From assembly GCF_000282475.1 (NCBI RefSeq), contig NZ_AKJF01000074.1, positions 57,045 to 121,044 of the forward strand: a stretch of 64,000 bases of DNA. Direction: 5' to 3'. Made by a program: the position numbers and the translations under genes. The notes under the pieces were generated by a model that worked only from the letters and a program-made list of their open reading frames with translations, searched no databases and had not been told where the DNA came from. Of this stretch, positions 31,903-40,682 are shown one piece after another. Each line of letters starts with the position of its first letter. Position 1 is the stretch's first letter. Source of the stretch: Pseudomonas sp. GM78. GTDB taxonomy: Bacteria > Pseudomonadota > Gammaproteobacteria > Pseudomonadales > Pseudomonadaceae.

Positions 31903-32488
31903 GTTGCTCCGTGTCGCTCAAGGGTTGCGCACTGGTGCTGTCCTGCATGCGCAACAGCGTGCTGTCGCCCTGGGTTTCCAGCAGTTCGATGCTGTGTACC
32001 AGTTCGCCGCCGGTAATGTTGATCTGGTTGAACACCTGCTTGAGCAGCATCGAGCGTGGCGTCAACTTCAATGTCCAGTTCTGAGCATCGCCACTGAGCG
32101 ACAGCTCGAAATCGCGCTGCAGTCCGCTGCTGTCGCCTTGCAGAACAGCGAGGAACAAGCGGTTCTGCTCAGCCCCGGCGCTCTTGCCCGGCAACATCTG
32201 CCAGCCGCTGGCGTCACGCCGGGCAATGCCGGTGGCGGTGATGCGGTAGTCCTGTTGCAACGGCGTCTTGAGCAGCCACAACAGGCCGTGATTTTTCGCC
32301 AGGACGAAAGTGCCCTTGCTGGTCAGTGGCTGGGGCAGGGCACGCAGGCGTTTTTCCTGGATGAATTGGCCGTGGATGACATCGGGCCGGGCCAGTTGCT
32401 CGCTGAGCTGTTGCAGGTCGAAAGCATTTGCCATCGAGCACAAGCCGAACAGCAACAAAGTGCCCAGGCATTTGCCGAGCGCGTTCAT
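31886..32488 (-). CDS. LolA-like outer membrane lipoprotein carrier protein (ApeL-like)
   Basis: It has 200 residues with a signal peptide ending SMANA near residue 22. The mature part begins FDLQQLSEQLARPDVIHGQF, which resembles the LolA fold that shields acyl groups in the periplasm. In an APE operon it probably ferries the lipid-linked polyene from the MMPL exporter to the outer membrane. The start is the ATG that overlaps the thioesterase stop (ATGA). Confidence 0.85.
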   Translation of the reverse strand: MNALGKCLGTLLLFGLCSMANAFDLQQLSEQLARPDVIHGQFIQEKRLRALPQPLTSKGTFVLAKNHGLLWLLKTPLQQDYRITATGIARRDASGWQMLPGKSAGAEQNRLFLAVLQGDSSGLQRDFELSLSGDAQNWTLKLTPRSMLLKQVFNQINITGGELVHSIELLETQGDSTLLRMQDSTSAQPLSDTEQHDFAE

Positions 32489-32910
32489 GCCAGCACCCTG
32501 GCAACGGCGTCGGTGAACACCTTGGGCGAAGCCAATTGCATTTCGCGATTGCTCATGTCGACGGCGACCTGTACGGAAACCCCACGGGTCAGGCGTTCGC
32601 CGGTTTCCAGGTCGCTGATCAGGTAGTTGATCTTCAACCGGTTCTCCCATTCCACCAGATTGGCGCGCACGTTGAGCGTCTGGCCGAACTGCGCACCGCG
32701 TATGTAGCGCAATTGCAGGTCGATCACCGGCCACGCATAGCCCGACTCGGACATCGCCAAGTAGTTGTGGCCAATCTTGTCCAGCAATGCGCAGCGGGCG
32801 ATTTCCAGGTATTTGACGTAATGGCCGTGCCACACGACGTTCATCCTGTCGACGTCGAAGAACGGCACGAGGATTTGCGTGTCGGTGTAGAGCACTCCCT
32901 TGCTACGCAT
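32485..32910 (-). CDS. Acyl thioesterase, 4HBT family (ApeK-like)
   Basis: This 141-residue hotdog protein has the 4-hydroxybenzoyl-CoA thioesterase signature DVDRMNVVWHGHYVKYLEIA. It may release or proofread ACP-bound chains. The gene overlaps the ammonia-lyase stop by 8 bases and the LolA-like start by 4. Confidence 0.88.
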   Translation of the reverse strand: MRSKGVLYTDTQILVPFFDVDRMNVVWHGHYVKYLEIARCALLDKIGHNYLAMSESGYAWPVIDLQLRYIRGAQFGQTLNVRANLVEWENRLKINYLISDLETGERLTRGVSVQVAVDMSNREMQLASPKVFTDAVARVLA

Positions 32911-34447
32911 GCAGCCTCCAGTGTTGTGCGGCTATACGTTGCAGGCACAGGCGCAATTCGCCTTCCAGCGCGCGGTCTTCGATGACCGGCGGGAAATCCT
33001 GGCCCAAGGCTTCATGCATGGCCGCGAGGGCCGGTGGCAGCGGTCGCGCATCCTCGGCCTGAGCGCGCAGCCAGACGCCTTGGTTGGCGGCCAGCAAGGT
33101 GGCGGCGGCAACCTGTTCGGTCAGCTCCAGCACGCGGATCGCATCACGGGCCGCGATGGTGCCCATGCTCACCTTGTCCTGGTTATGGCACTCGGTGGAG
33201 CGAGAGAAAACGCTGGCGGGCATGGTGTTTTTCAGCGCTTCGGCGGTCCAGGCGCTGGCACCGATCTGCACAGCCTTGAAGCCGTGGTTGAGCATGGCGC
33301 GATCGGCCGTGGCACCCGACAGGTTGCTGGGCAAACCGTGGTTGTAGCGCTCATCCACCAACAGGGCGAGTTGACGATCGAGCAGGTCGGCGACGTTGGC
33401 CACGAGGTTTTTCAAGCTGTCCATGGCGAACGCGATGTGCCCGCCGTAGAAGTGCCCGCCATGCAGCACGCGTTCGGCTTCGGCATCGATGATCGGGTTG
33501 TCGTTGGCGCTGTTGAGTTCGATTTCAATGAACGAGCGCAACCAGTTCAGGCTGTCGGCCAGCACCCCGAGGACATGGGGAGCGCAACGCAGCGAGTAGC
33601 GGTCCTGCAGGCGATGCAGCGGTGCGGTCGGCGCGTCGATGGCCAGATCCTTGCGCAGCCAGGCGGCGACCTGCATCTGCCCCGGGTGCGGCTTGGCGGC
33701 GAACAGACGCTCGTCGAAATGCTCCGGGTTGCCTTGCAGCGCAACCACGTTCAACGCGGTGATGCGCGTGGCCAGTTGCAGCAGGTAATCGGCGCGGGCG
33801 TATGCCAGGCAGGCGAGCCCGGTCATCACGGCGGTACCGTTCATCAGTGCCAGCGCTTCCTTGGGACGCAGCACCAGCGGCTGCCAGCCGAGTTCGCGGT
33901 GAACATCGGCAGCTTGCCGGCGCTCGCCGCGATACATCACTTCACGCTCGCCGGACAGTGTGGCGGCGACGTACGACAGCGGCGTCAGATCACCGCTGGC
34001 GCCGACCGAACCTTCTTCCGGAATCAGAGGCAGGATGTCGTGTTCAAGGAATGCTTGCAGGCGCTCCAGCAGCTCCACGCGCACCCCGGACACACCCTGG
34101 CAGAGCGACTGCAAGCGTGCCGCCAGCACCGCGCGGGTGGCCTGCGCGTCAAGGAGCTTGCCCAGGCCGCAGCCGTGGAAGGTGTACAGATGACGCGGCA
34201 AGGCCTCGACGTGATGCAGGGGCACCGCGACCACGCAGGAATCGCCGTAGCCGGTGGTCACGCCGTAGATCACGCCTTCCTTGTCGAGCAGGGAGTCGAG
34301 GAACTGCGCGCCTTTGGCGATGCGCTGGCGGAACGTTGGGTCGCCCTGCAACTGCGTCGGCGCCTGGCGGTTGGCCAGGGCCAGCACATCGTCGATGCGC
34401 AAAGGGCGTTCGCCGAAGATTACAGGCTCAAGCGTTGGCGTCGTCAT
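32903..34447 (-). CDS. Aromatic amino acid ammonia-lyase (HAL/PAL/TAL family), APE operon
   Basis: It has 514 residues. The Ala150-Ser151-Gly152 triad that forms the MIO electrophile is present (SVGASGDLTPLS), as is the catalytic Tyr61 in YGVTTGYG. The enzyme removes ammonia from an aromatic amino acid, which in flexirubin-type clusters gives 4-coumarate as starter. The substrate-selectivity pair aligned with His-Leu of tyrosine lyase, Phe-Leu of phenylalanine lyase and Ser-His of histidine lyase reads Phe90-His91 here, a hybrid. Tyr, Phe or His could be the substrate. It overlaps the acyltransferase gene upstream by 20 bases. Confidence 0.85.
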   Translation of the reverse strand: MTTPTLEPVIFGERPLRIDDVLALANRQAPTQLQGDPTFRQRIAKGAQFLDSLLDKEGVIYGVTTGYGDSCVVAVPLHHVEALPRHLYTFHGCGLGKLLDAQATRAVLAARLQSLCQGVSGVRVELLERLQAFLEHDILPLIPEEGSVGASGDLTPLSYVAATLSGEREVMYRGERRQAADVHRELGWQPLVLRPKEALALMNGTAVMTGLACLAYARADYLLQLATRITALNVVALQGNPEHFDERLFAAKPHPGQMQVAAWLRKDLAIDAPTAPLHRLQDRYSLRCAPHVLGVLADSLNWLRSFIEIELNSANDNPIIDAEAERVLHGGHFYGGHIAFAMDSLKNLVANVADLLDRQLALLVDERYNHGLPSNLSGATADRAMLNHGFKAVQIGASAWTAEALKNTMPASVFSRSTECHNQDKVSMGTIAARDAIRVLELTEQVAAATLLAANQGVWLRAQAEDARPLPPALAAMHEALGQDFPPVIEDRALEGELRLCLQRIAAQHWRLHA

Positions 34448-35369
34448 CGGTCTTCCAGAAAGGGTAAAAGTTGAACCATTGTCGAGGTGCTTCGAGGCAA
34501 TAGTGACTCAGGCGCTCGGCATAGCGGGTGGCCCACTGATGAATGACCTGTTCACGGTCGCTGCGTTTCCAGGTGATCGCGTCAGCGAAGGGTTCGAGGG
34601 TCAGGCGATAATCGCCATCGGGTTTCTTCAGGCACAGCAACAGGTTGACCGGGCACTTCAACAGTCCGGCCAGCAGCCACGGCCCTTGCGGAAATTTTGC
34701 CGGGTGACCGAGGAAATCCACGGTCACGCTACGCCCGCCGTGCAGCGGCACGCGATCGCCGGCAATCGCCAGCCATTCGCCGCGTTCCAGGCGTTCGTGC
34801 AGTTGCAGCATGGTCAGCGGGTCCAGTTCACTGACTTGGATCAACCGCAGATTGGTCGCACCGGCTTCGCCCAGCAAACGGTTGAAGCGCTCGGCGTGCT
34901 TGGTGTGCACCAGCACGTTCATGGTGACCTTTTCGCCGATCTCCGCCAGTGCACGGCAGACTTCGAGGTTGCCCAGGTGTGCACCCACCAGCATTTGCCC
35001 GCGTGTACCGCGTAGCTGGTTGCGCAGCAATGCCGGGTCGATGATTTCGATTTGCTCGATGCCCAGCTTGCCGTTCCACACGTCGAGCTTGTCGAGCAGG
35101 GAGTCGGCGAAGGCCATGAACTGGCCGAACACCCGCCAATGGCTCGGGCGCAGTTCGTCGCGCCCACTCCAGTCGGCGAGCCGTTGCTGGTACTGCCAGG
35201 CGCTATGACGGGCGCTGCGGCCGAACAGGAAAAAGTACAACACGATGCCGTACAGCAATGGGCTCAGCAGTCGACGACCTAGCAATCTGGCGGCGACCGC
35301 GGTGAATTTCATCAGCCAGAAACTGCCGCGCTCCTCGCGGTCGGCCCAGTGTTGCTTGTCGGCGTTCAT
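34428..35369 (-). CDS. HtrB/LpxL-like acyltransferase (ApeJ C-terminal half equivalent)
   Basis: This 313-residue lipid A biosynthesis-type acyltransferase starts MNADKQHWADREERG. It has one N-terminal membrane helix near 25-60 and the HX4E catalytic motif in GAHLGNLE. In APE systems this domain is thought to attach the polyene or a fatty acid to a lipid anchor; in some clusters it is fused to the glycosyltransferase, here they are two genes joined by ATGA. Confidence 0.83.
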   Translation of the reverse strand: MNADKQHWADREERGSFWLMKFTAVAARLLGRRLLSPLLYGIVLYFFLFGRSARHSAWQYQQRLADWSGRDELRPSHWRVFGQFMAFADSLLDKLDVWNGKLGIEQIEIIDPALLRNQLRGTRGQMLVGAHLGNLEVCRALAEIGEKVTMNVLVHTKHAERFNRLLGEAGATNLRLIQVSELDPLTMLQLHERLERGEWLAIAGDRVPLHGGRSVTVDFLGHPAKFPQGPWLLAGLLKCPVNLLLCLKKPDGDYRLTLEPFADAITWKRSDREQVIHQWATRYAERLSHYCLEAPRQWFNFYPFWKTDDDANA

Positions 35370-36100
35370 GTGCGCCACCGTCGCCAGAGGATCAGCGGCG
35401 AGCGCAGCAGCATGCCGAAGAACAACCGGGTGTGCATGCTCGTAATCAACACGTTGTCGTGGAACATGCGGAAATGCGAAACGCCGTCCAATGGGTAATG
35501 GACCCTGGTTTGCAGCCATTGCATCGGCTGTCCGCGCCAGGCCAGGCGAACCAGGATGTCCGAGTCGAAGTCCATGCGCTTGCCGATCTTCGCCGCGTCG
35601 ATCAACGCCAGGACCGGGGGCAGGGGGTAGAGGCGATAGCCGCACATGGAGTCGCGAATCTGCAGCGACAGGGTGTTGATCCAGACCATCACGTGGGTCA
35701 GGTAGCGGGCGTACAAACGACCCTTCGGCACGCTGTCGTCATACAGCGGATAGCCGCAGATCACGGCCTCGGGATGGGCACGCGAGCGTTTGACAAAACG
35801 TTGGACATCCTGCAGGTCGTGCTGGCCGTCGGCGTCCACCTGCAAGGCGTGGCTGAAGCCCAGGCGCGAGGCTTCCCGCAGACCGGTCATCACCGCGCCG
35901 CCCTTGCCCTGGTTGGCGGCGAGGCGGATCAGATGCACGTTGTCACGCAGCGCCAATTGATCGAGCACCCTGGCACAGGCCGGGCTGCTGGCGTCGTCCA
36001 CCAGAACGCACGGCAGATGGTTGGCGAGCAGCGCATCGACCACGGTGGTGATCGCGGTCTCGTGGTTGTAGACCGGGACGACGGCGCAGGGGTTATGCAT
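35366..36100 (-). CDS. Family 2 glycosyltransferase (ApeJ N-terminal half equivalent)
   Basis: It has 244 residues. The GT-A fold motifs VPVYNHE at the N-terminus, LVDDASSPA, and the DXD-type VDADGQHD are present. It probably transfers a sugar or a sugar-like head group during anchoring of the polyene. ATG 36100 overlaps the ligase-dehydratase stop by 8 bases; its own stop overlaps the acyltransferase start (ATGA). Confidence 0.87.
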   Translation of the reverse strand: MHNPCAVVPVYNHETAITTVVDALLANHLPCVLVDDASSPACARVLDQLALRDNVHLIRLAANQGKGGAVMTGLREASRLGFSHALQVDADGQHDLQDVQRFVKRSRAHPEAVICGYPLYDDSVPKGRLYARYLTHVMVWINTLSLQIRDSMCGYRLYPLPPVLALIDAAKIGKRMDFDSDILVRLAWRGQPMQWLQTRVHYPLDGVSHFRMFHDNVLITSMHTRLFFGMLLRSPLILWRRWRT

Positions 36101-37772
36101 GTGCCGCCTCCAGCAAAATCCGCCCACTGGAACAGGTGGCGGTTTCGTTGCGATAGGCGAAATACAGTTTGCCGCGGGTTGGGTCGAAGCGCAGGTGCAG
36201 CTGGACTTCGTCGCCGGGACGCACCAGTTGCTGGAACTTCAGCACCTCCATGCCGGCGAATTTCTCCGGCAGGTTCATCAGTTGCTGGCCCAGGTGCATC
36301 GCCCATTCCACCTGCACCACGCCGGGCAACACGGGAGCCGTGGGAAAGTGCCCGCTGAAATAGGCAAGGTCCGGCGGTACGGCCAGCTGCAGGCTCCACT
36401 CACCGTTGGTTTCGACCTTTTCCAGCACTTGCGGCGCCTTGGGGCGTGGTGCCAGCAGCAGGGCTTCGACGTCGGCCTGTGGCAGTTTGCCCTGGGCGTT
36501 CAACGGCAGTTGTTGCAGCAGGCGCCAGCGCCTTGGCAAAGCCAGGGCTTCACAGTGCAGGCTCAGGTGTTGACGCAGTTGTTCCGTGAGTGTACGTCGA
36601 CCCTGATTACGCAGCACATGCAAGCCCGCGTCACTCAGGACCAACAACGCGCCCAGCGAGGCGCGGTTTTCCTGGACGACACCCAGGCGTGCCTCGGCAA
36701 CCCAGTCGTGGGCCATCAGCGCCTGCTCCAGCATCGGCAACGAGATCCGTTTCTCTTCCAGCTTGACGATCCGGTCCAGCCTCCCGAGCAATTCGAACCG
36801 GCCGTCAGCCGCGATCCGTGCTGCATCGGCGGTGTGTTCGATATGACCGTCAGGCAAGTAGGGCGAGGCGATGAGCAAGGCACCCTCCTTGTCCTGGCTC
36901 AACTGGACGTCGGCAAAGGGCTGCCACATTGACTGGCCCTGACGCCAGGCGATGCCGCCCGTTTCCGAACTGCCGAAAATTTCCGTGGGCCATTGCTGCA
37001 GGCATTGGTGCAGGCGCTGCGCGGCCTCGACGGGCAGCGCGCCACCGGAAGAAAACACTCGACGTACCGCGCTCAGCGCCGGCCAGTCGAGGTTGTCGCC
37101 CATGCGCTTGAGCAGGGCCGGGCTGGCCACCCAGGCGAAGACCGGGTGCTCGCGACTGGCGCGCTGCAAGTCTTCCGGGAAGGCCAGTTGTCTGCGAACG
37201 AATGGGCGCCCCGCGCACAGTGGCCACAGCACCCGGAACAGCAGGCCATAGATGTGCTGGGTGGCGACGCTGCCAATGATGCAGGCTGGGCCCAGGTCGG
37301 CGCCCCACAGCTGTTCCAGGGCCTGGACTTCATTGGCCAGTTGGCGCAGGTTTTTTTCGATGCGCTTGGGTTCGCCGCTGGAGCCGGAGGTGCACAGGCT
37401 CAGCGAGCAGCGGTCAAGGTCGAGCGCAGCGGCGCCAAGGGGCGGATCCTGAAAGTCCCCAGGATGCGTATCGTCCGGCTGATCGGTGAGCCATGCATCC
37501 ACTTCGCCGGACCAGCGCTGGCGAGTTTGCGGTTGCAAGTCGGCGGGCAGCAGCACGCTGACCCCGGCACGCCATGCGCCCAACAGGGTAATCGCCAGGT
37601 CGGCGGCATCTTCAAGGTGCACGGCAATGCGCCGTACACCCCGGGTTTGCAGGCCGGCGGCCAGGCGCAGGGCCTGCTCGCGCAATTGTGCGTGATCGAG
37701 CTGCGGTTCGGCCGTCACGGCACGCTCCGGCTCGGCCTTGAGCAGCAGATGCTCAAGTTTTATCCAGTTCAT
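36093..37772 (-). CDS. Acyl/aryl-ACP ligase fused to FabZ-like dehydratase (ApeH-ApeI fusion)
   Basis: This 559-residue two-domain protein has an N-terminal ANL ligase: [13 protein letters not shown] phosphate loop, [22 protein letters not shown] hinge and the C-terminal lysine in NAQGKLPQ. A hotdog dehydratase starts near residue 453 and holds His475 (SGHFPTAP) and Glu489 (VQVEWA), 14 apart as in FabZ. The ligase should load the aryl starter on an acyl carrier protein; the second domain should dehydrate with the ApeP-like protein. The start at 37772 is fixed by its ATGA overlap with the upstream gene; an earlier in-frame ATG would add 11 residues inside that gene. Confidence 0.88.
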   Translation of the reverse strand: MNWIKLEHLLLKAEPERAVTAEPQLDHAQLREQALRLAAGLQTRGVRRIAVHLEDAADLAITLLGAWRAGVSVLLPADLQPQTRQRWSGEVDAWLTDQPDDTHPGDFQDPPLGAAALDLDRCSLSLCTSGSSGEPKRIEKNLRQLANEVQALEQLWGADLGPACIIGSVATQHIYGLLFRVLWPLCAGRPFVRRQLAFPEDLQRASREHPVFAWVASPALLKRMGDNLDWPALSAVRRVFSSGGALPVEAAQRLHQCLQQWPTEIFGSSETGGIAWRQGQSMWQPFADVQLSQDKEGALLIASPYLPDGHIEHTADAARIAADGRFELLGRLDRIVKLEEKRISLPMLEQALMAHDWVAEARLGVVQENRASLGALLVLSDAGLHVLRNQGRRTLTEQLRQHLSLHCEALALPRRWRLLQQLPLNAQGKLPQADVEALLLAPRPKAPQVLEKVETNGEWSLQLAVPPDLAYFSGHFPTAPVLPGVVQVEWAMHLGQQLMNLPEKFAGMEVLKFQQLVRPGDEVQLHLRFDPTRGKLYFAYRNETATCSSGRILLEAAHA

Positions 37773-38314
37773 GGGCGGCCTCGTACCCGTTGTCGTATTA
37801 GCCATTCAATGGCAAACATCAGGCCTATCAATCCGTAGGAGATCAGGCCGGTGTACAGCATCCACCAGCTCAGCGGCGCCCACAGTGTCAGGGCTGCAGC
37901 GCAGATCCCGTTGCACAGGAAAAACACGCACCAGGCGATGGTCACCTGGCGGGTATAGCGGATGGCCTTGGCCGGCAAATGCGCTTCGCGCAGGCGGGCC
38001 AGGCGTTCGACCATCGGCGGACCATACTTCAGGCTCAGTCCGAACAGCCCCAGCATGAACCCGCTGATCAATACCGGGTACCAACGCAGCAGTAGCGGAC
38101 TGTCGAACAGCGCCAGCAGCAGGCAGAACAGGATGGCCACGCCAGCCATCCACGAACTGCCTGGGCGTCGCTTCCCCGTCATCGCGCGGGCCAGCCACAG
38201 GCTGCCCAGCAGCAGCCCGAACTGCCACGGGGCGAAATGCTCCATGCCGAAATACACCGCAAAAGGGTATAGCAAGCCCGCCAGCAGCAGGCCGAGGCCG
38301 ATCAGTCGACTCAT
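37769..38314 (-). CDS. COG4648-like integral membrane protein (ApeG-like)
   Basis: It has 181 residues with about five or six membrane helices. It belongs to the small conserved membrane proteins found between the acyl carrier proteins and the ligase in APE operons. The molecular role is unknown. It overlaps the acyl carrier protein gene upstream and the ligase gene downstream by four bases each. Confidence 0.78.
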   Translation of the reverse strand: MSRLIGLGLLLAGLLYPFAVYFGMEHFAPWQFGLLLGSLWLARAMTGKRRPGSSWMAGVAILFCLLLALFDSPLLLRWYPVLISGFMLGLFGLSLKYGPPMVERLARLREAHLPAKAIRYTRQVTIAWCVFFLCNGICAAALTLWAPLSWWMLYTGLISYGLIGLMFAIEWLIRQRVRGRP

Positions 38315-38565
38315 GCGGTCGGTTGAACCAGACGGTAGACCGCCTCGACCACGTCGCTAACGGTACGCACCGACTTGAATTCTTCGGCGGCGATTTTCTT
38401 GCCGGTTTGGCGCTTGATGTGATCGATCAGGTCGACCGCGTCGATGCTGTCGATTTCCAGGTCCTGGTACAGGTTGGATTCGAGACTCACCCGTTCAGGG
38501 TCCAGTTCGAACAGCTCGACCAAGGCATCGCGCAGGGTGTTGAAAATGTCGTCACGAGTTTGCAT
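38311..38565 (-). CDS. Acyl carrier protein (ApeF-like)
   Basis: This 84-residue acidic ACP has the phosphopantetheine serine in LEIDSIDAVDLI (about residue 40). It carries malonyl or the growing chain for the APE synthase. A 9-base gap separates it from the other ACP; its stop overlaps the membrane protein gene. No phosphopantetheinyl transferase gene lies in the operon, so a host enzyme must activate it. Confidence 0.93.
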   Translation of the reverse strand: MQTRDDIFNTLRDALVELFELDPERVSLESNLYQDLEIDSIDAVDLIDHIKRQTGKKIAAEEFKSVRTVSDVVEAVYRLVQPTA

Positions 38566-38574
38566 GGTCCGGTC

Positions 38575-38835
38575 TCAAGCTGCCTGTTTTGCAGTGACGA
38601 AGGCCGCAAGGCTCGCCACGTTACTGAAGTGGTTGCGCGTGTCCTTGGCGTCGGCATCGATCTTGATGCCGTACTTTTTCTGGATCGCCAGGCCCAGTTC
38701 CAGGGCGTCCACCGAATCCAGGCCCAGGCCTTCGCCGAACAGGGTCTGATCGTCTCCGATGTCCTCGGCGCTGATGTCTTCGAGGCCAAGGGCGTCGATG
38801 ATCAGGTTCTTTATGTCACGGTGCAGATCGCTCAT
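38575..38835 (-). CDS. Acyl carrier protein (ApeE-like)
   Basis: This 86-residue ACP has the serine site in GLGLDSVDALELG. In characterised systems one of the two APE carriers takes the aryl starter from ApeH. It overlaps the acyltransferase gene upstream by 20 bases. Confidence 0.93.
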   Translation of the reverse strand: MSDLHRDIKNLIIDALGLEDISAEDIGDDQTLFGEGLGLDSVDALELGLAIQKKYGIKIDADAKDTRNHFSNVASLAAFVTAKQAA

Positions 38836-39625
38836 CTTCGGCGAGCTCCTTGATAAAGTAAGAATGCAAATAATCGTTGAGCTTGCGCGAGGCCTGGGGG
38901 GGCGGGCCTAGCGCTGCGAAGGCTTGGGGATCTATATCGTCCCCGACGCGGAAACTGAAGTGTACGCGGCGCTGGGGGATCCGATACCAGGGCTCGGCCT
39001 TGGTCAGTGTGGTCGGGCTGACCCTGATTACCACGGGGGTGAGGATTTTCGCACCACGCACGGCAATTGCCGCGCCCCCCCGATGAAAGGCGGGCGCCTG
39101 GCCTGGCTGGGTGCGTGTACCTTCGGGAAAGATGATCAGGGTTTGGCCTTGTTTTAGCGCATCGGCGGCAGCATCGAGCATGTCCATGCTGCCGTCGTTG
39201 CTGATGTATTCGGTGCGACGCAGGGGGGTGCGGGTGAACGGGTTATCCCAAAGGCTTTGCTTGACCACGCAGTTGGCATGGCGAACCAGACCGATCAGGA
39301 ACACCACGTCGATCAGCGATGGGTGATTGGCAATGATCATCTGGCCCGGCCGCCCGAGTTTCTCCGCGCCTTGAATCTCGTAGGTCAGCACGCCGGCGCG
39401 GGCCATGAAGCGGACGAACAACCAGAAACAGCGGCTGACAGTTTGACGCGCACGCAACCGGTGGGTTTGGGCATCACCCGGCAGGCAGGCCAGCAACGGA
39501 AAAATCACCAGGCGCAGGCACAGGCCGCCCAGCCCGAACAGGGCGAAGCTCGCGGCAGTGGCCAGCAGGCGCCAGTAATAGACATCGCGGTTTTTTTCAG
39601 TCACAGGTTGCGTTGCCAGGTCCAT
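38816..39625 (-). CDS. 1-acylglycerol-3-phosphate acyltransferase-like protein (ApeD-like)
   Basis: This 269-residue PlsC-family acyltransferase has an N-terminal membrane helix near 17-40, the HX4D catalytic motif in ANHPSLIDVVFL and the FPEGTRT motif. It starts MDLATQPVTEKN at 39625, overlapping the chain length factor gene by 25 bases. It probably acts on the lipid anchor of the pigment. Confidence 0.85.
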   Translation of the reverse strand: MDLATQPVTEKNRDVYYWRLLATAASFALFGLGGLCLRLVIFPLLACLPGDAQTHRLRARQTVSRCFWLFVRFMARAGVLTYEIQGAEKLGRPGQMIIANHPSLIDVVFLIGLVRHANCVVKQSLWDNPFTRTPLRRTEYISNDGSMDMLDAAADALKQGQTLIIFPEGTRTQPGQAPAFHRGGAAIAVRGAKILTPVVIRVSPTTLTKAEPWYRIPQRRVHFSFRVGDDIDPQAFAALGPPPQASRKLNDYLHSYFIKELAEDERSAP

Positions 39626-40326
39626 ACACGATTTTTCCAGGCATGTTGGCAGGTGGTTTGCGGGCCCAGCAGCGTGCACAACAGGTTCAATGCATGGGGC
39701 CAGCGAGCGTTGGACAACGCATCCGTGGCGCTGTTCAGGGACAACTGCCAGTCATTACCCGGGGTAATCAGCAGGCCGACGGCGTAGGGGAAGGGCACAT
39801 CGTCGATCCAGGCCGAATAGGCCTGCGGCGGTTGCTCTTCGGTGACCACCAGTAATACCGCGGGTGAGCCTTCAGTCAGCAGGGCCGCAGCCTCCAGCAT
39901 GCCGTATTCAAGGCCGTCACCGGCGGCGGCCAGGGCGGTCATTTCGCTGGTTTCACCGCGCATGATCGACCACAGGCCGATGATCGCGTTATGCACCGAC
40001 AGGCTGAACTGGGTCGGCGACAACGGCTGGTCGACGGCCAGTTCGCTGAGAATGTCGAAGGTGCGCGGGGTTTCGCCGTGACGGGAAACAAACACCAATG
40101 GCAGGTCCTGACGACCTTCGGCCAATGGCCAGCCGACACTGAATGCCATGCGCGCCAGACGGCTGAGCCGCCGACGCTGCATGGCTGGCAGGAACGAAAC
40201 ATCGGGTGCGGCATCGCTGGCCGGCAACATCAACGGTTGCCGGCACCAGGCCTGCCAGTCATCCACGCTTTCAAGCCCCGGGGCCCAAGCGCGCCACTGG
40301 GCGATGTTGAAATTGATCACAGACAT
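39601..40326 (-). CDS. Beta-ketoacyl synthase chain length factor (ApeC-like)
   Basis: This 241-residue protein is shorter than a true ketosynthase and lacks the catalytic cysteine. Recognisable parts are LPAMQRRRLSRLARMAF near 45-62, VFVSRHGET, SVHNAIIGLWSI and LAAAGDGLEYGMLEAA. In APE systems such factors form a heterodimer with ApeO and help set chain length. It is the first gene of the operon, so its upstream gap should hold the promoter. Confidence 0.85.
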   Translation of the reverse strand: MSVINFNIAQWRAWAPGLESVDDWQAWCRQPLMLPASDAAPDVSFLPAMQRRRLSRLARMAFSVGWPLAEGRQDLPLVFVSRHGETPRTFDILSELAVDQPLSPTQFSLSVHNAIIGLWSIMRGETSEMTALAAAGDGLEYGMLEAAALLTEGSPAVLLVVTEEQPPQAYSAWIDDVPFPYAVGLLITPGNDWQLSLNSATDALSNARWPHALNLLCTLLGPQTTCQHAWKNRVWTWQRNL

Positions 40327-40682
40327 TCAATCCCGCCCTTGCAGGCTTCCTGACGCGGTGAGTGGCGCAACGGCACGGCACACCCTGCGTGGCGCTTGTC
40401 GCCAAGTGGTGCGCATTATCCCGGTGCGACGAACGTGTAGCAAATACTGGTTACGTTTTGCTCAATGAGATGTACCGGTCAGTTCGCAAAAACTGAACGT
40501 TTGGCAATTATTCACATTTTCATCGGGGCCGTCTGTCGGCTTTGGCCTCGGCTCACAGTGATTCCAGAGGCTTTTTCGGCAAGAAAAGACTGATGACTGT
40601 GTAGTCCTTGTCCCTGCGAGGTAGCGAAGCCATGCCGTGCACCACTACACTCGGTCATTCTTTGATACACGGAGGTTTTGCA
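40327..40682. promoter_or_regulatory. Divergent region between the APE operon and parA
   Basis: This 356-base gap has no gene and must hold the promoter of the whole APE operon and that of parA. An 18-base dyad, TCAGTT (40479-40484), spacer CGCAAA, AACTGA (40491-40496), is a candidate operator. No good -10/-35 pair could be fixed for the operon. GGAGG (40672-40676) is the parA ribosome site. Confidence 0.45.
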
